Made by a program: the position numbers and the translations under genes. From Pseudomonadota bacterium (GTDB lineage: Bacteria > Pseudomonadota > Gammaproteobacteria > Magnimaribacterales > D2472): a DNA stretch of 64,000 nucleotides. This document shows positions 29,357 through 38,291 of the stretch, piece by piece (the first letter of the stretch is position 1; the number at the start of each line of letters is the position of its first letter). A model generated the notes under the pieces. That model did not search any database. It was not told where the DNA came from and saw only the letters and a program-made list of their open reading frames with translations. The stretch covers positions 1 to 64,000 of the forward strand of contig JAOMBK010000003.1 of assembly GCA_028344535.1 (NCBI GenBank), written 5' to 3'.

Positions 29357-30539
29357 ATACATTGCAATCAATGAATCTGGAAAAAAAGTTAATGGGATTT
29401 TAAGCTCTGAATCAGAACGTGCTGCGAGACAGCAAATCAAAGCATCAAACTTAACACCATTATCTTTAGGTAAAACTAATAGAAATCAATTTTTAAAGGT
29501 TAGGGTATCCCAAAAACAATTACTGTTTGCTACCAGACAAATTGCAACTTTACTTGATTCTAGTATATCCATTGATGAAACTTTGAAATCTATTGCTCTT
29601 GAAGTTGAAGATAAGTCTCTTTCTGCAGCATTGCATGCAGTAAGAGATGAGATTCTTCAAGGCTCTAGAATTGCTGAAGCAATGTCCTCACATCCATCCA
29701 TCTTCAATGAAACCTATAGATCGCTTGTTGCAGCTGGAGATGCTGCAGGGAACTTGCATATTGCTTTTAGCAATCTTGCAGATTATCTTGAAGAATCAGC
29801 ATTGGTAAGGCAGCAAGTCATTTCAGCATTAGCATATCCTGTTATTTTAATGGTCTTTTCAGTGGGAGTGGTCTTTGCTCTCTTAACATTTGTCATGCCT
29901 CAAGTTGTTGATCAATTTGTTCGTGCAGGCACACAACTACCATTTTTAACAGCGGTCTTAATGGGCGTATCAAATTATTCTGTATTAATTCTTCTTTCAT
30001 TTCTTTTGCTGATTTTAGGCAGTTTTTTTTATTACAAACATCTAATTCAAAATGATCAAACAGCAATCACAATTCATAGAAGATTTTTAAAAATCCCTCT
30101 TATTGGTGCATTTATATTAAATGCAGAGGTTGAGCGTTTTTCAAGAGTGATGCATCTGATGATGAAGTCAGGTTTAAACTTGGATGTTTCTATGCAGCAA
30201 GCCAGCGTTGTCATAGGCAACAAATACATCGCTAAATCTGTTGAAGATGCCAGGGTTGAGTTGGTAGAGGGCAAAGACTTCATTCAATCACTCAGAGAGG
30301 CCAGCATTTTCCCTTCCTTATTTTTACAACTTCTTTCAAGTGGCTATAAGTCAGGAAATTTAACATTCATGTTTGAAAAAGTAGCACAATATATGAAAGG
30401 TGAAATAGAAAGCAAAAGATCAACTGTTTTATCTTTGCTTGAACCTTTGGTTATAATTTTTGGTGGCGGCATTATTTTATTAATTGTTTTAGCAATTTTA
30501 TTACCCATCATGCAGATGAATAGCATGGCTTTAGGATAG
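29343..30539 (+). CDS. gspF: Type II secretion inner membrane protein GspF
   Basis: MPTYKYIAINESGKKVNGIL; ATRQIATLLDSSISIDETL; two T2SSF repeats. Confidence 0.95.
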   Translation: MPTYKYIAINESGKKVNGILSSESERAARQQIKASNLTPLSLGKTNRNQFLKVRVSQKQLLFATRQIATLLDSSISIDETLKSIALEVEDKSLSAALHAVRDEILQGSRIAEAMSSHPSIFNETYRSLVAAGDAAGNLHIAFSNLADYLEESALVRQQVISALAYPVILMVFSVGVVFALLTFVMPQVVDQFVRAGTQLPFLTAVLMGVSNYSVLILLSFLLLILGSFFYYKHLIQNDQTAITIHRRFLKIPLIGAFILNAEVERFSRVMHLMMKSGLNLDVSMQQASVVIGNKYIAKSVEDARVELVEGKDFIQSLREASIFPSLFLQLLSSGYKSGNLTFMFEKVAQYMKGEIESKRSTVLSLLEPLVIIFGGGIILLIVLAILLPIMQMNSMALG

Positions 30540-30541
30540 AT

Positions 30542-30976
30542 ATGAAAAAAAACAAACCTGGTTTTACGTTAATTGAGCTTATGGCTGTGATAGTCATATT
30601 GGGTATTTTAGCCACTATCGTTGCTGTCAATGTCTCACCCTTTTTGCAAAGAGCGAATCTTGAAAAGATGCGTGCAGATCTTTCTCAAATTGAGAAAGCC
30701 CTTGAGTTGTATAAATTTAACGAGCTAACATACCCCTCAACAGATCAGGGGCTTCAAGCATTAATAACCCCCCACAATGAGCTTAAACGTCCTTACTTGT
30801 ATCCAGAGAATGGATATATTAATACAACTCCTTTAGATCCATGGGGTCGAGAATATTTATATATTCAACCAGGTCAAAAAACTAAAAAATATGATCTTTA
30901 TAGTCTTGGTGCAGATGGTTTAGAGGGCGGCTTTGGAGACGATGCCGATATAGGTAATTGGATTTCAGAAAACTAA
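30542..30976 (+). CDS. gspG: Major pseudopilin GspG
   Basis: GFTLIELMAVIVILGILATIVAVNV; LDPWGREYLYIQPG; Ca-site-like C-terminus. Confidence 0.96.
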   Translation: MKKNKPGFTLIELMAVIVILGILATIVAVNVSPFLQRANLEKMRADLSQIEKALELYKFNELTYPSTDQGLQALITPHNELKRPYLYPENGYINTTPLDPWGREYLYIQPGQKTKKYDLYSLGADGLEGGFGDDADIGNWISEN

Positions 30977-31467
30977 ATTTATCTCAAGGCTTCACTCTTT
31001 TAGAGCTTTTAGTTGTTTTAATTTTAATGGGTCTTATTTCAACTGTCATTATTACCAATACATCTTTTGTTGATAGGTACCAATCTGATCAAGCTGAGCC
31101 CTATAAAGTATTTCTTAACTTTCTTTCTGAAGAAAGCGCATTAACTAAAAAAACTCTTGCATGGTTCATTGGAGAGAATACTCAAACTATTTATACTTTA
31201 AAAAAAAATGGGTGGCATTCGCAGGATTTTGATTCTTCGTACTACCCAAATATAAGCAACCAAACTCTTTTTAAAGATGCTCGCGGTCAGACACTCTTAT
31301 TTTCAGATGAAACTAAATTACCTTTTTTAATTTTTTATCCATCTGGCCAATCTTCAGGGGGTGAAATCCATTTTAATGAAGATAACTCAGGAAGAGTGAT
31401 CACCATAGATGCTTTTGGTAAAGTCATAGATTCTAAAAATAATTATGTTTCTTCAAAAGGGTTTTAG
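30958..31467 (+). CDS. gspH: Minor pseudopilin GspH
   Basis: GFTLLELLVVLILMGLISTVIITN; position after gspG; apparent TTG start. Confidence 0.85.
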   Translation: MDFRKLNLSQGFTLLELLVVLILMGLISTVIITNTSFVDRYQSDQAEPYKVFLNFLSEESALTKKTLAWFIGENTQTIYTLKKNGWHSQDFDSSYYPNISNQTLFKDARGQTLLFSDETKLPFLIFYPSGQSSGGEIHFNEDNSGRVITIDAFGKVIDSKNNYVSSKGF

Positions 31468-31801
31468 TCTTCTAGAGGTTGGTGTAGCTCTGCTAATTCT
31501 TGGCTTGGCGGTTACTTCTATCTTTCAATTTATTTCATCCACTACATTATCTACTTTTGACCTAGAAGATAGAGCTTATGCAAGACAAATTGCAAACAAT
31601 AGATTGGCGTTGGTCCAGACACTAGAGCCAATGATTGGAACTAATCAAAGAGATGGTCAAATAGATTTTGGTGGAAAAACTTTTTTTTGGTCAGAAACAA
31701 TCAATCAAAGTTCTGATCGGATGAATGAAATTAGAATTTTAGTTGGCAAAAATCAGCAAGCAACATTATATGAATTGAGAGCATTCATTGAAAAAAAATA
31801 A
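31445..31801 (+). CDS. gspI: Minor pseudopilin GspI
   Basis: GFSLLEVGVALLILGLAVTSIFQ; RQIANNRLA. Confidence 0.9.
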   Translation: MFLQKGFSLLEVGVALLILGLAVTSIFQFISSTTLSTFDLEDRAYARQIANNRLALVQTLEPMIGTNQRDGQIDFGGKTFFWSETINQSSDRMNEIRILVGKNQQATLYELRAFIEKK

Positions 31802-32399
31802 GGACCACAAAAAAGGCTTTACTCTAATTGAAGTATTAATATCTATTGTCATTTTGAGCCTCATAGCAGTCATCACATCTAACTTTTTAAAATCTTCAAT
31901 TCAATCAAGGGATTTGGTGTCAGGAAAATCTCAAGACATTTATGAATTTAATTTACTGACCAGTACTCTAACTAACGATTTAATAAATGCAGTAAACATT
32001 CCTTTGATAAATTTTAGAGGTGATAGGGAAAAGGCTACTTTTATCGGTGGTGCCAACACTGATAGTTTTTCGTTTATAACCAAAGCAATTACTCAAGATA
32101 TATCGTCCAAAGACCTAGTAAGAGTTGTATATGTTTTAGAAAATCAATCATTGTTGAGAAGGAAATATTATGCTGCCTCGCCTGCAAATCCGTTGGAATA
32201 TATGGAAACTAGGTTGTTTGAAGATATAGACAATCTTCAATTAGAATTTGCTGACAAAACTCGATGGTTTTATGCATGGCCTCAAGGACCAATCACGCAA
32301 AGACAGATTCCAAACTTAATAAAAGTCTCAATAATCAATAATCAAGATGAATCATTTGTATGGATAGTAAACCCCAATATCAATACTGTTTATGAATAA
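31788..32399 (+). CDS. gspJ: Minor pseudopilin GspJ
   Basis: GFTLIEVLISIVILSLIAVITSNF; position in operon. Confidence 0.9.
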   Translation: MKKNKDHKKGFTLIEVLISIVILSLIAVITSNFLKSSIQSRDLVSGKSQDIYEFNLLTSTLTNDLINAVNIPLINFRGDREKATFIGGANTDSFSFITKAITQDISSKDLVRVVYVLENQSLLRRKYYAASPANPLEYMETRLFEDIDNLQLEFADKTRWFYAWPQGPITQRQIPNLIKVSIINNQDESFVWIVNPNINTVYE

Positions 32400-33348
32400 G
32401 CCAGGCGTAGTATTGATTTCAACATTATTAATTGTGATGGTCATGGCTATTATAAGCACTCAGATCAGTAAAATTTTTTTTCTTTCCATTCAACGAGATT
32501 CATATATAGATTTCAAGAACCACAGTTTGCAACTCTTGTTGAGCTCAGAGATAGAAGCTATTCAGTCTATTCAAAAAGAAATTGTCTTTTCAAATCAAAA
32601 ACTAACGAACAAAGATCCAGTTCTTAATCAGAGCTATTTCTTTTCAAATGAATTAGCCACCATTCAAGTGGACGTTTCCGATGCCTCTAATTGTTTTAAC
32701 CTAAATAGTATTTTTATTAAAACCGGTGATGGTCTTCAAATTCAAAAAGACAATAAAGAATGGTTAGAGCGTTTATTAAGATTAAAAGGGTTTGATGCCC
32801 CTCAAATAGAATCATTTATTGATCAATTAATTGACTGGGTTGATCCTGATAATCAGCCATTAAATTTCGGTGCAGAAAACTATTTTTACATTGGACCCTT
32901 ATCTCTAATCAAGCAATATACTCCTAAAAGATTATTGTCCAATCTTTCAGAGATAAAAAATTTCCCCGTTTTAGATCAAATTGACTTTAACAAAATATCT
33001 AATAATTTATGCGTCTTACCAGGAATTTCAAATCAATTAATTAATGTCAACACATTAAATAATACTCATAAAAATTTGATAGCATCATTTTTTGATGAAG
33101 AAAATTTAGAATTTATTGAAAGCCAGATATTAGATGCTCCAGAAAATGGCTATGATTCTGCCAATGAATTTGCTAAGAAAATAACCCAATCAGTCTCTTG
33201 GCCATCACAGGTCCTCAGCATTAACTCAAAAACCTTACTTATTTCATCTAAGATATACAATCAAACTTTTTCCAATCAGCTGGATAGTCTTGTTATATTA
33301 GAGAATTCTAATTCAGCAAAAGTTTTGAATAGAGATTTTAGTTTCTAA
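32392..33348 (+). CDS. gspK: Minor pseudopilin GspK
   Basis: PGVVLISTLLIVMVMAIISTQI; DASNCFNLNSIF; LIDWVDPDNQP. Confidence 0.92.
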   Translation: MNKPGVVLISTLLIVMVMAIISTQISKIFFLSIQRDSYIDFKNHSLQLLLSSEIEAIQSIQKEIVFSNQKLTNKDPVLNQSYFFSNELATIQVDVSDASNCFNLNSIFIKTGDGLQIQKDNKEWLERLLRLKGFDAPQIESFIDQLIDWVDPDNQPLNFGAENYFYIGPLSLIKQYTPKRLLSNLSEIKNFPVLDQIDFNKISNNLCVLPGISNQLINVNTLNNTHKNLIASFFDEENLEFIESQILDAPENGYDSANEFAKKITQSVSWPSQVLSINSKTLLISSKIYNQTFSNQLDSLVILENSNSAKVLNRDFSF

Positions 33349-33353
33349 CAAAT

Positions 33354-34523
33354 ATGATCAATTACTTTATTAAATTCGATGATCTAAGCCTATCTACTGT
33401 TAGGCTTTTTAAATATGACGAGAGTGGTGCAAAGCAAGTTAAGAAATACAGTGTAATAGATGCTAAAGAAGCGCTATTACCTGGCAATAATCTTTATATC
33501 ATGATCCCTTCTGTGCTATTCGGATTCAAGGTCACTCGAAATGAGATTGGATTAAAGAATGATATTTTAAAAGCAAACATTTTTAGTGAGTCTGAGGATG
33601 GTCTTATCAGTAATGTCTCAGATCTAAAATTCTTTTTTCAGCCTAGTTTAAATCTAGCAGCTTGGATTAATTACAACACCTATAATTCTATTGCCGAGCC
33701 ATTTAATGAGTATGAGGGAGATGTTTATTTTTATCCCGAACATTTTTTATTACCTGAGGAAATCAATTCTATTTATGTTGGTGAGCAGAACTTCATTTGT
33801 TCATTTAAAGATTTTACCGGATTTAGCGGCTCCAATGATTCGCTAGAAGATTATCTACAAATTTTGGTATCTGCCGGCATAGATTTAAAAGCGCTTCAAG
33901 TTTTAGGTGAGTCAGAGCCTGTACTTTTAAATAAATTTAAAGATTTAAATTTTAAAAAAATACAATTTTCTGACTTTCATATTAGTTTTATAAACACTCT
34001 TAAATTTAACAATGTAAATTTCTTTAAAAGAAAACTGTCATTTCATTATATTAAACAGAAATTAAAATTTAATTTTTTTGAATTCTGGGCTTTAAATATC
34101 TCAGCTCTCATATTTTTAATAGCACCATTAGTTATTTCCTACAATTTAAACTCATCCGTGAATACCTACAAACAAAGCACTGTAAAAATCTTTGAACAAC
34201 TCAACCCAAATTTTAAAAGATTGGTTAATGCGCGTGCTCAGATTGATGATTTAACAAGAAATATTCCTCAGCAAAATAATATTTCAAAGCAAGATTTTGG
34301 TGTGTTGAATTACTTGGATGCATTCAAGGATGATTCAATTCAAAGGATTGCTATTAATCTCAAAGAACAAGAAATTAATATTCGCTTGGAAGGGCTGCCG
34401 CCCTTGAAATTAAATCTATTAAAGCAAATATTGAAATCAGAAGAGCTCAATTTTATAGAGTCTGATCTGATAGAAAAAGATGAGGGTTTCTTTGGTAACT
34501 TACTGGTGCAATATGAAACTTAG
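33354..34523 (+). CDS. gspL: Type II secretion GspL-like
   Basis: Cytoplasmic domain then single TM (FWALNISALIFLIAPLVISY); position between gspK and gspM. Confidence 0.78.
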   Translation: MINYFIKFDDLSLSTVRLFKYDESGAKQVKKYSVIDAKEALLPGNNLYIMIPSVLFGFKVTRNEIGLKNDILKANIFSESEDGLISNVSDLKFFFQPSLNLAAWINYNTYNSIAEPFNEYEGDVYFYPEHFLLPEEINSIYVGEQNFICSFKDFTGFSGSNDSLEDYLQILVSAGIDLKALQVLGESEPVLLNKFKDLNFKKIQFSDFHISFINTLKFNNVNFFKRKLSFHYIKQKLKFNFFEFWALNISALIFLIAPLVISYNLNSSVNTYKQSTVKIFEQLNPNFKRLVNARAQIDDLTRNIPQQNNISKQDFGVLNYLDAFKDDSIQRIAINLKEQEINIRLEGLPPLKLNLLKQILKSEELNFIESDLIEKDEGFFGNLLVQYET

Positions 34524-34986
34524 CAAGCTAGCAGATTTTTGGAATGCTCGTGAGCGAAGAGAGAGATTCTTGCTTCTGATAGTTCTTGCAATTTTTATAT
34601 TGGTGTTATTGGGCGCGTATTTTAATAATGCATATAGTTCTATTGCTTATCAAAGCAAAGCTCTGGAGAGGTCAAAAGATGATTTTTATTATGTGTTTGA
34701 AAAAGCTAATGCCGCTTTAATTTACCAAAATACTCAACAAATTATTAAACAGGCATCTTCAGTAGAGGATTTTATAAACTCTCAAGCGAAATTAAGTGAA
34801 ATTTTTAATCTTAAAAGTTTTGAAGACAATGAAAAGCAGTTCTTCTCTTTCACTCAGCAGAGTATTGAAAATAGCGCTCAATTTTTAGAAACAATTGCCA
34901 GTCATCCAAGCATAATAATTGACTCAATTGATATTGAATTTTCAGAAAATCGATATGAAATTATTTCTGTTTATAGAAACTTATGA
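34513..34986 (+). CDS. gspM: Type II secretion GspM-like
   Basis: KLADFWNARERRERFLLLIVLAIFILVLLGAYF; internal ATG at 34513 preferred over ORF-track start 34480. Confidence 0.78.
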   Translation: MKLSKLADFWNARERRERFLLLIVLAIFILVLLGAYFNNAYSSIAYQSKALERSKDDFYYVFEKANAALIYQNTQQIIKQASSVEDFINSQAKLSEIFNLKSFEDNEKQFFSFTQQSIENSAQFLETIASHPSIIIDSIDIEFSENRYEIISVYRNL

Positions 34987-35835
34987 AATAGTAACTTTGC
35001 TTGAATATAGTTCGTGGAATAATTTTATAGCTATTGAATCTGAAATCCCCCATTTAGTTGATGTGATTGTTTGAATCTCTAATTGTTCTGCAATAAATTT
35101 AAAAATGTGTAATGCATGATCGATAACATCAGCTCTATCTGGAGAAAATTTATATTTCTTTATTTTTTCCTTGGTATCGAGCTTCGACAGCCTTTCAGAT
35201 TTTTTAATAAATTCATTCAGCGGCATTTCTTTTTGTCCCTGGGAATTGAGAAATGATCTAATATTGCCCCCAATACCAATTAATTTTTTCTTTGGCTTGA
35301 TTGATTGAAGCCATTTTTCTAGGCGTTGCCATTCTTCTTTTTCATCTCTTTTAAGCATATTACGCACAGCTCCAAGTTGAAAAGATCGAATGATCGTATC
35401 TTTTTCATTACGAATAAAAAATTCAGTGCTTCCACCGCCCAAATCTACAAAAATCTTATTTTTACCTGTATTACTTTTGGGATGAAATCTAATTAATTTT
35501 GCTTCTTCTAATCCAGATATTACATTTAGCGGATGATTAATCGCCGTTTCTATGTAACGTCTAGCATTTTCAGAGTTGGAGGTATCCCTGAAAGCTGATG
35601 TTGCGACTATCTTATAATGACTGATGGAATTTTCTTTAAATACTTTCTCATATTCTCGAATGGTTTCAATGACCTGATCTAATTTAGCTGTGCTGAGACT
35701 TCCTTCATTAAAAACATCACTTCCAAGTCTTATGGGCGATCTAATTCCTTGAATAAATTCAATTGATGCAGGTGTTGTTTTAAATATCTTAGATTTAATA
35801 GCATTGGTTCCAATGTCAATGGATGCAATTTTCAT
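34981..35835 (-). CDS. ppx: Exopolyphosphatase/Ppx-GppA family phosphatase
   Basis: ASIDIGTNAIKSKIF, ATSAFRDTSN, VDLGGGSTEFFI, LIGIGGNIRSF. Confidence 0.85.
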   Translation of the reverse strand: MKIASIDIGTNAIKSKIFKTTPASIEFIQGIRSPIRLGSDVFNEGSLSTAKLDQVIETIREYEKVFKENSISHYKIVATSAFRDTSNSENARRYIETAINHPLNVISGLEEAKLIRFHPKSNTGKNKIFVDLGGGSTEFFIRNEKDTIIRSFQLGAVRNMLKRDEKEEWQRLEKWLQSIKPKKKLIGIGGNIRSFLNSQGQKEMPLNEFIKKSERLSKLDTKEKIKKYKFSPDRADVIDHALHIFKFIAEQLEIQTITSTKWGISDSIAIKLFHELYSSKVTIS

Positions 35836-36672
35836 TTACTCATCATCCATGTATTTACTTAAAACCTTGTATTGCTCATAGTCCAAATTATTGAACTCAA
35901 CTCCCTCTAACAAGACTTTATAGTTATTAATATTTTTAGACCAAGTCAGAGGTTTAAGAAGTTTTTTCTCCTCGTAATCTGTTTGGTTCAGCAAGAATCT
36001 TAATGCGGTTAAGCGCGCGATCATTTTATTATTTGCGTTGATTGCAATCCATGGAGAGAAATCAGGAGAAGTCTTCTCAAACATTTGTTCCTTATATAGT
36101 GTAAAAGCATCCCATTTAGTAACGATGCGTTCATCATTGGGGGAGAGCTTCCAATACTTTAGTTCAGAATGCTTGCGAGCCTTCATTCGTCTTTTCTGTT
36201 GATCCTGTGATAGTGAAAAATAAAATTTAATAATCTCAACACCATCATCAATAAGGTTTTGCTCCCATGGGATTACTCGATTCATAAAATCTCTATATTG
36301 CTTCTCGCTACAATAGCCCATAACTGGCTCTGTTAAAGCTCGTGTGTACCAAGATCTATCTAAAAAGGCAATTTCGCCTTTTTTAGGAATTACTTTTTTC
36401 CAGCGTTGAAACCAATGTGAGGATTCCCATTTAGTTGGGATGCCAAGATTCACATACTTAAAGTTTTTTGGAATTAAGTATTGAGTAAAAAATTTGTAGG
36501 CAGAGCTTTTTCCCGCAGTGTCTCTACCTTCTAAAACAATGCAAATTCTTCGTTTGTTTTTAATGACATCTTCTTGTAGTTTAAGCAGTTCAATTTGCAA
36601 TCTTCTTTTTTCAAGTTGATAGGATTTATCGTTAAGTTTTTGATATTCCTTTTGATCAAACGAAATGAGCAT
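35836..36672 (-). CDS. ppk2: Polyphosphate kinase 2 family protein
   Basis: VLEGRDTAGKSSAYKFF, PTKWESSHWFQRW, FLDRSWYTRALTEPVMGYCS, QQKRRMKARK. Confidence 0.93.
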   Translation of the reverse strand: MLISFDQKEYQKLNDKSYQLEKRRLQIELLKLQEDVIKNKRRICIVLEGRDTAGKSSAYKFFTQYLIPKNFKYVNLGIPTKWESSHWFQRWKKVIPKKGEIAFLDRSWYTRALTEPVMGYCSEKQYRDFMNRVIPWEQNLIDDGVEIIKFYFSLSQDQQKRRMKARKHSELKYWKLSPNDERIVTKWDAFTLYKEQMFEKTSPDFSPWIAINANNKMIARLTALRFLLNQTDYEEKKLLKPLTWSKNINNYKVLLEGVEFNNLDYEQYKVLSKYMDDE

Positions 36673-36798
36673 AAAATTTGTTAAAGTCCTTATTTATAAA
36701 GAGTTTGCTTAGGGGGATATTGTATCTTGAGATTGTATTTATGAACCCAAGAATAATAAAAATTTATCATGAGATCATAAAAGTATTAATATATCCTA

Positions 36799-37281
36799 GT
36801 GAGTAAAGATCTAGAAAAACGTGTTCAAGAGCTAGAGGATATTTTAGCTATCCAACATTTAAAACATACATATCTTAATGCCTGTGATGCAAAAGATGTG
36901 CAAGCTATGATTGGAACCTTTGTTATCTCCGATTGCAAAATTGATTATGGACCAGTGGGCTCTTTTACAAATAGAGATGATCTAGCAAAAGTTTTTCAAG
37001 AGGCCGCATGCCATGACTACATGCTTGAATCTCATCATGCACACAATCCAATTATTCAAATCATTGATGCCACCCATGCATCAGGCCATTGGTCGCTTAC
37101 CTATAATTTAATAAATACAGAAACCTCATCAATCACAACCTTGCAGGGTGAGTATCATGATGTGTATCAAAAAATTGATAATCAATGGTTAATCAAAGAA
37201 ACCACATTTTTAGGGCGCTCCTCCTTGAATCTTCAAATAGATGAAGAATTGCTTAAGGTAATTTTTGCAGGCAGCCCTTAA
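36799..37281 (+). CDS. SnoaL/NTF2-like fold protein
   Basis: LEDILAIQHLKHTYLNACDAKDVQAMIGTFV...CKIDYGPVGSF; GTG start. Confidence 0.82.
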   Translation: MSKDLEKRVQELEDILAIQHLKHTYLNACDAKDVQAMIGTFVISDCKIDYGPVGSFTNRDDLAKVFQEAACHDYMLESHHAHNPIIQIIDATHASGHWSLTYNLINTETSSITTLQGEYHDVYQKIDNQWLIKETTFLGRSSLNLQIDEELLKVIFAGSP

Positions 37282-37871
37282 GCGGGTGTTGCAATACAAC
37301 TTAAAAGATAGGCATTAGCAGCTCGAACTGCTTCATTAAGTCCCACATCCGTAAGCCCTGAATTTTCTTTGGTGTTCAATGAGAGGATAGAGACAATAAT
37401 TTGAGTCACGACCAAAAAGACTCCTGATTTATTAAACATATTTGGCAGCCCAATAGATTGTTCTATGTGTTGCAATATTGTTTCTGCTATCTCATGCAGA
37501 TCTGAGCTCAAGATAGGAGGGGAGACAGTGTTTTCAAGGATTAGCTTTTGTGCGCCTATATTAGCTTGAAAGAATTCAATGATCGAGAGAACACATTCCC
37601 TTAAACATGTTGAATAATCACCCTCTGAATTTTTGGTTAGATTTTTTTTAAGATGTGTATTGCAATTCTGAACATATCTCTTAATTAAGGCCTGCTTGAT
37701 TTCATCTGGAGTTTCAAAGAATTTATATGTAGAGGTACGTTTTAAATTTGCAAATTCAGAAATTTTTGCAATCGTGAGAGATTCAATACCGCCTTCATTC
37801 AAAAGATCATTGGACGCATCTAAGATCTTCTTAATCCGCTCTATACTTCTTTTTTGCTTGGGTGTTTGCAT
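37278..37871 (-). CDS. TetR-family transcriptional regulator
   Basis: N-terminal HTH RIKKILDASNDLLNEGGIESLTIAKISEFANLKRTSTYKFFETPDEIKQAL. Confidence 0.87.
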   Translation of the reverse strand: MQTPKQKRSIERIKKILDASNDLLNEGGIESLTIAKISEFANLKRTSTYKFFETPDEIKQALIKRYVQNCNTHLKKNLTKNSEGDYSTCLRECVLSIIEFFQANIGAQKLILENTVSPPILSSDLHEIAETILQHIEQSIGLPNMFNKSGVFLVVTQIIVSILSLNTKENSGLTDVGLNEAVRAANAYLLSCIATPA

Positions 37872-37886
37872 GATTTCTTATTATCG

Positions 37887-37916
37887 ACATTTGTTGTAAA
37901 AAAAACAAATAAATGT
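37887..37916. promoter_or_regulatory. Imperfect inverted repeat upstream of TetR gene (possible operator)
   Basis: ACATTTGTTGT-AAAAAAA-ACAAATAAATGT, arms nearly complementary. Confidence 0.35.
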
Positions 37917-37943
37917 AGCAATTATCAATAAGTTAGTGTATTG

Positions 37944-37976
37944 TGTCATTTGTGTGACATTAATGTGTCATAAAAG
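37944..37976 (+). promoter_or_regulatory. Candidate Pho box: three 11-bp direct repeats
   Basis: TGTCATTTGTG / TGACATTAATG / TGTCATAAAAG in exact 11-bp phase, matching the known PhoB half-site TGTCA(T/C) periodicity. Confidence 0.72.
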
Positions 37977-37987
37977 AAACTAGAATT

Positions 37988-38113
37988 ATGAATACAAAAA
38001 AAGTACTTAAGCAGCAGGGTTTGCTTCCAAAAACATCCAAATTTAATGAAATGCAAATGTTTGGATTTCTATCAATGTGGGTAGTTTTATCTGCAGTTAT
38101 TTATTTCTCATAA
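37988..38113 (+). CDS. Predicted small single-TM protein (41 aa), absent from the ORF track
   Basis: Manual reading: MNTKKVLKQQGLLPKTSKFNEMQMFGFLSMWVVLSAVIYFS*; basic N-terminus plus C-terminal TM, immediately after the Pho-box candidate. Confidence 0.5.
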   Translation: MNTKKVLKQQGLLPKTSKFNEMQMFGFLSMWVVLSAVIYFS

Positions 38114-38291
38114 ATAATAACATTCCATCATAATTAGCAGTTATCCAAGCTGTGAACCTTTGTGACAATTTAGAGTCATTATCTTCCTTGAAATGTTGCA
38201 AAAAAATATTAAATTGTTACTTAAAAGTAATTTAGTATTCAAATAAATACAGTCTAATAAATTCCATATTTTCATTAATTAAATTTTTTAT

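Noticed and set aside
36741-36806. 21-codon ORF MNPRIIKIYHEIIKVLIYPSE overlapping the start of the SnoaL-like gene
   Set aside because: Very short, no supporting signal; likely chance in AT-rich intergenic DNA.
38150-38182. Second Pho-box-like stretch (CTGTGAACCTTTGTGACAATTTAGAGTCAT) upstream of pitA
   Set aside because: Half-sites are degenerate and the best-looking pair is in 10-bp, not 11-bp, spacing; too weak to call.
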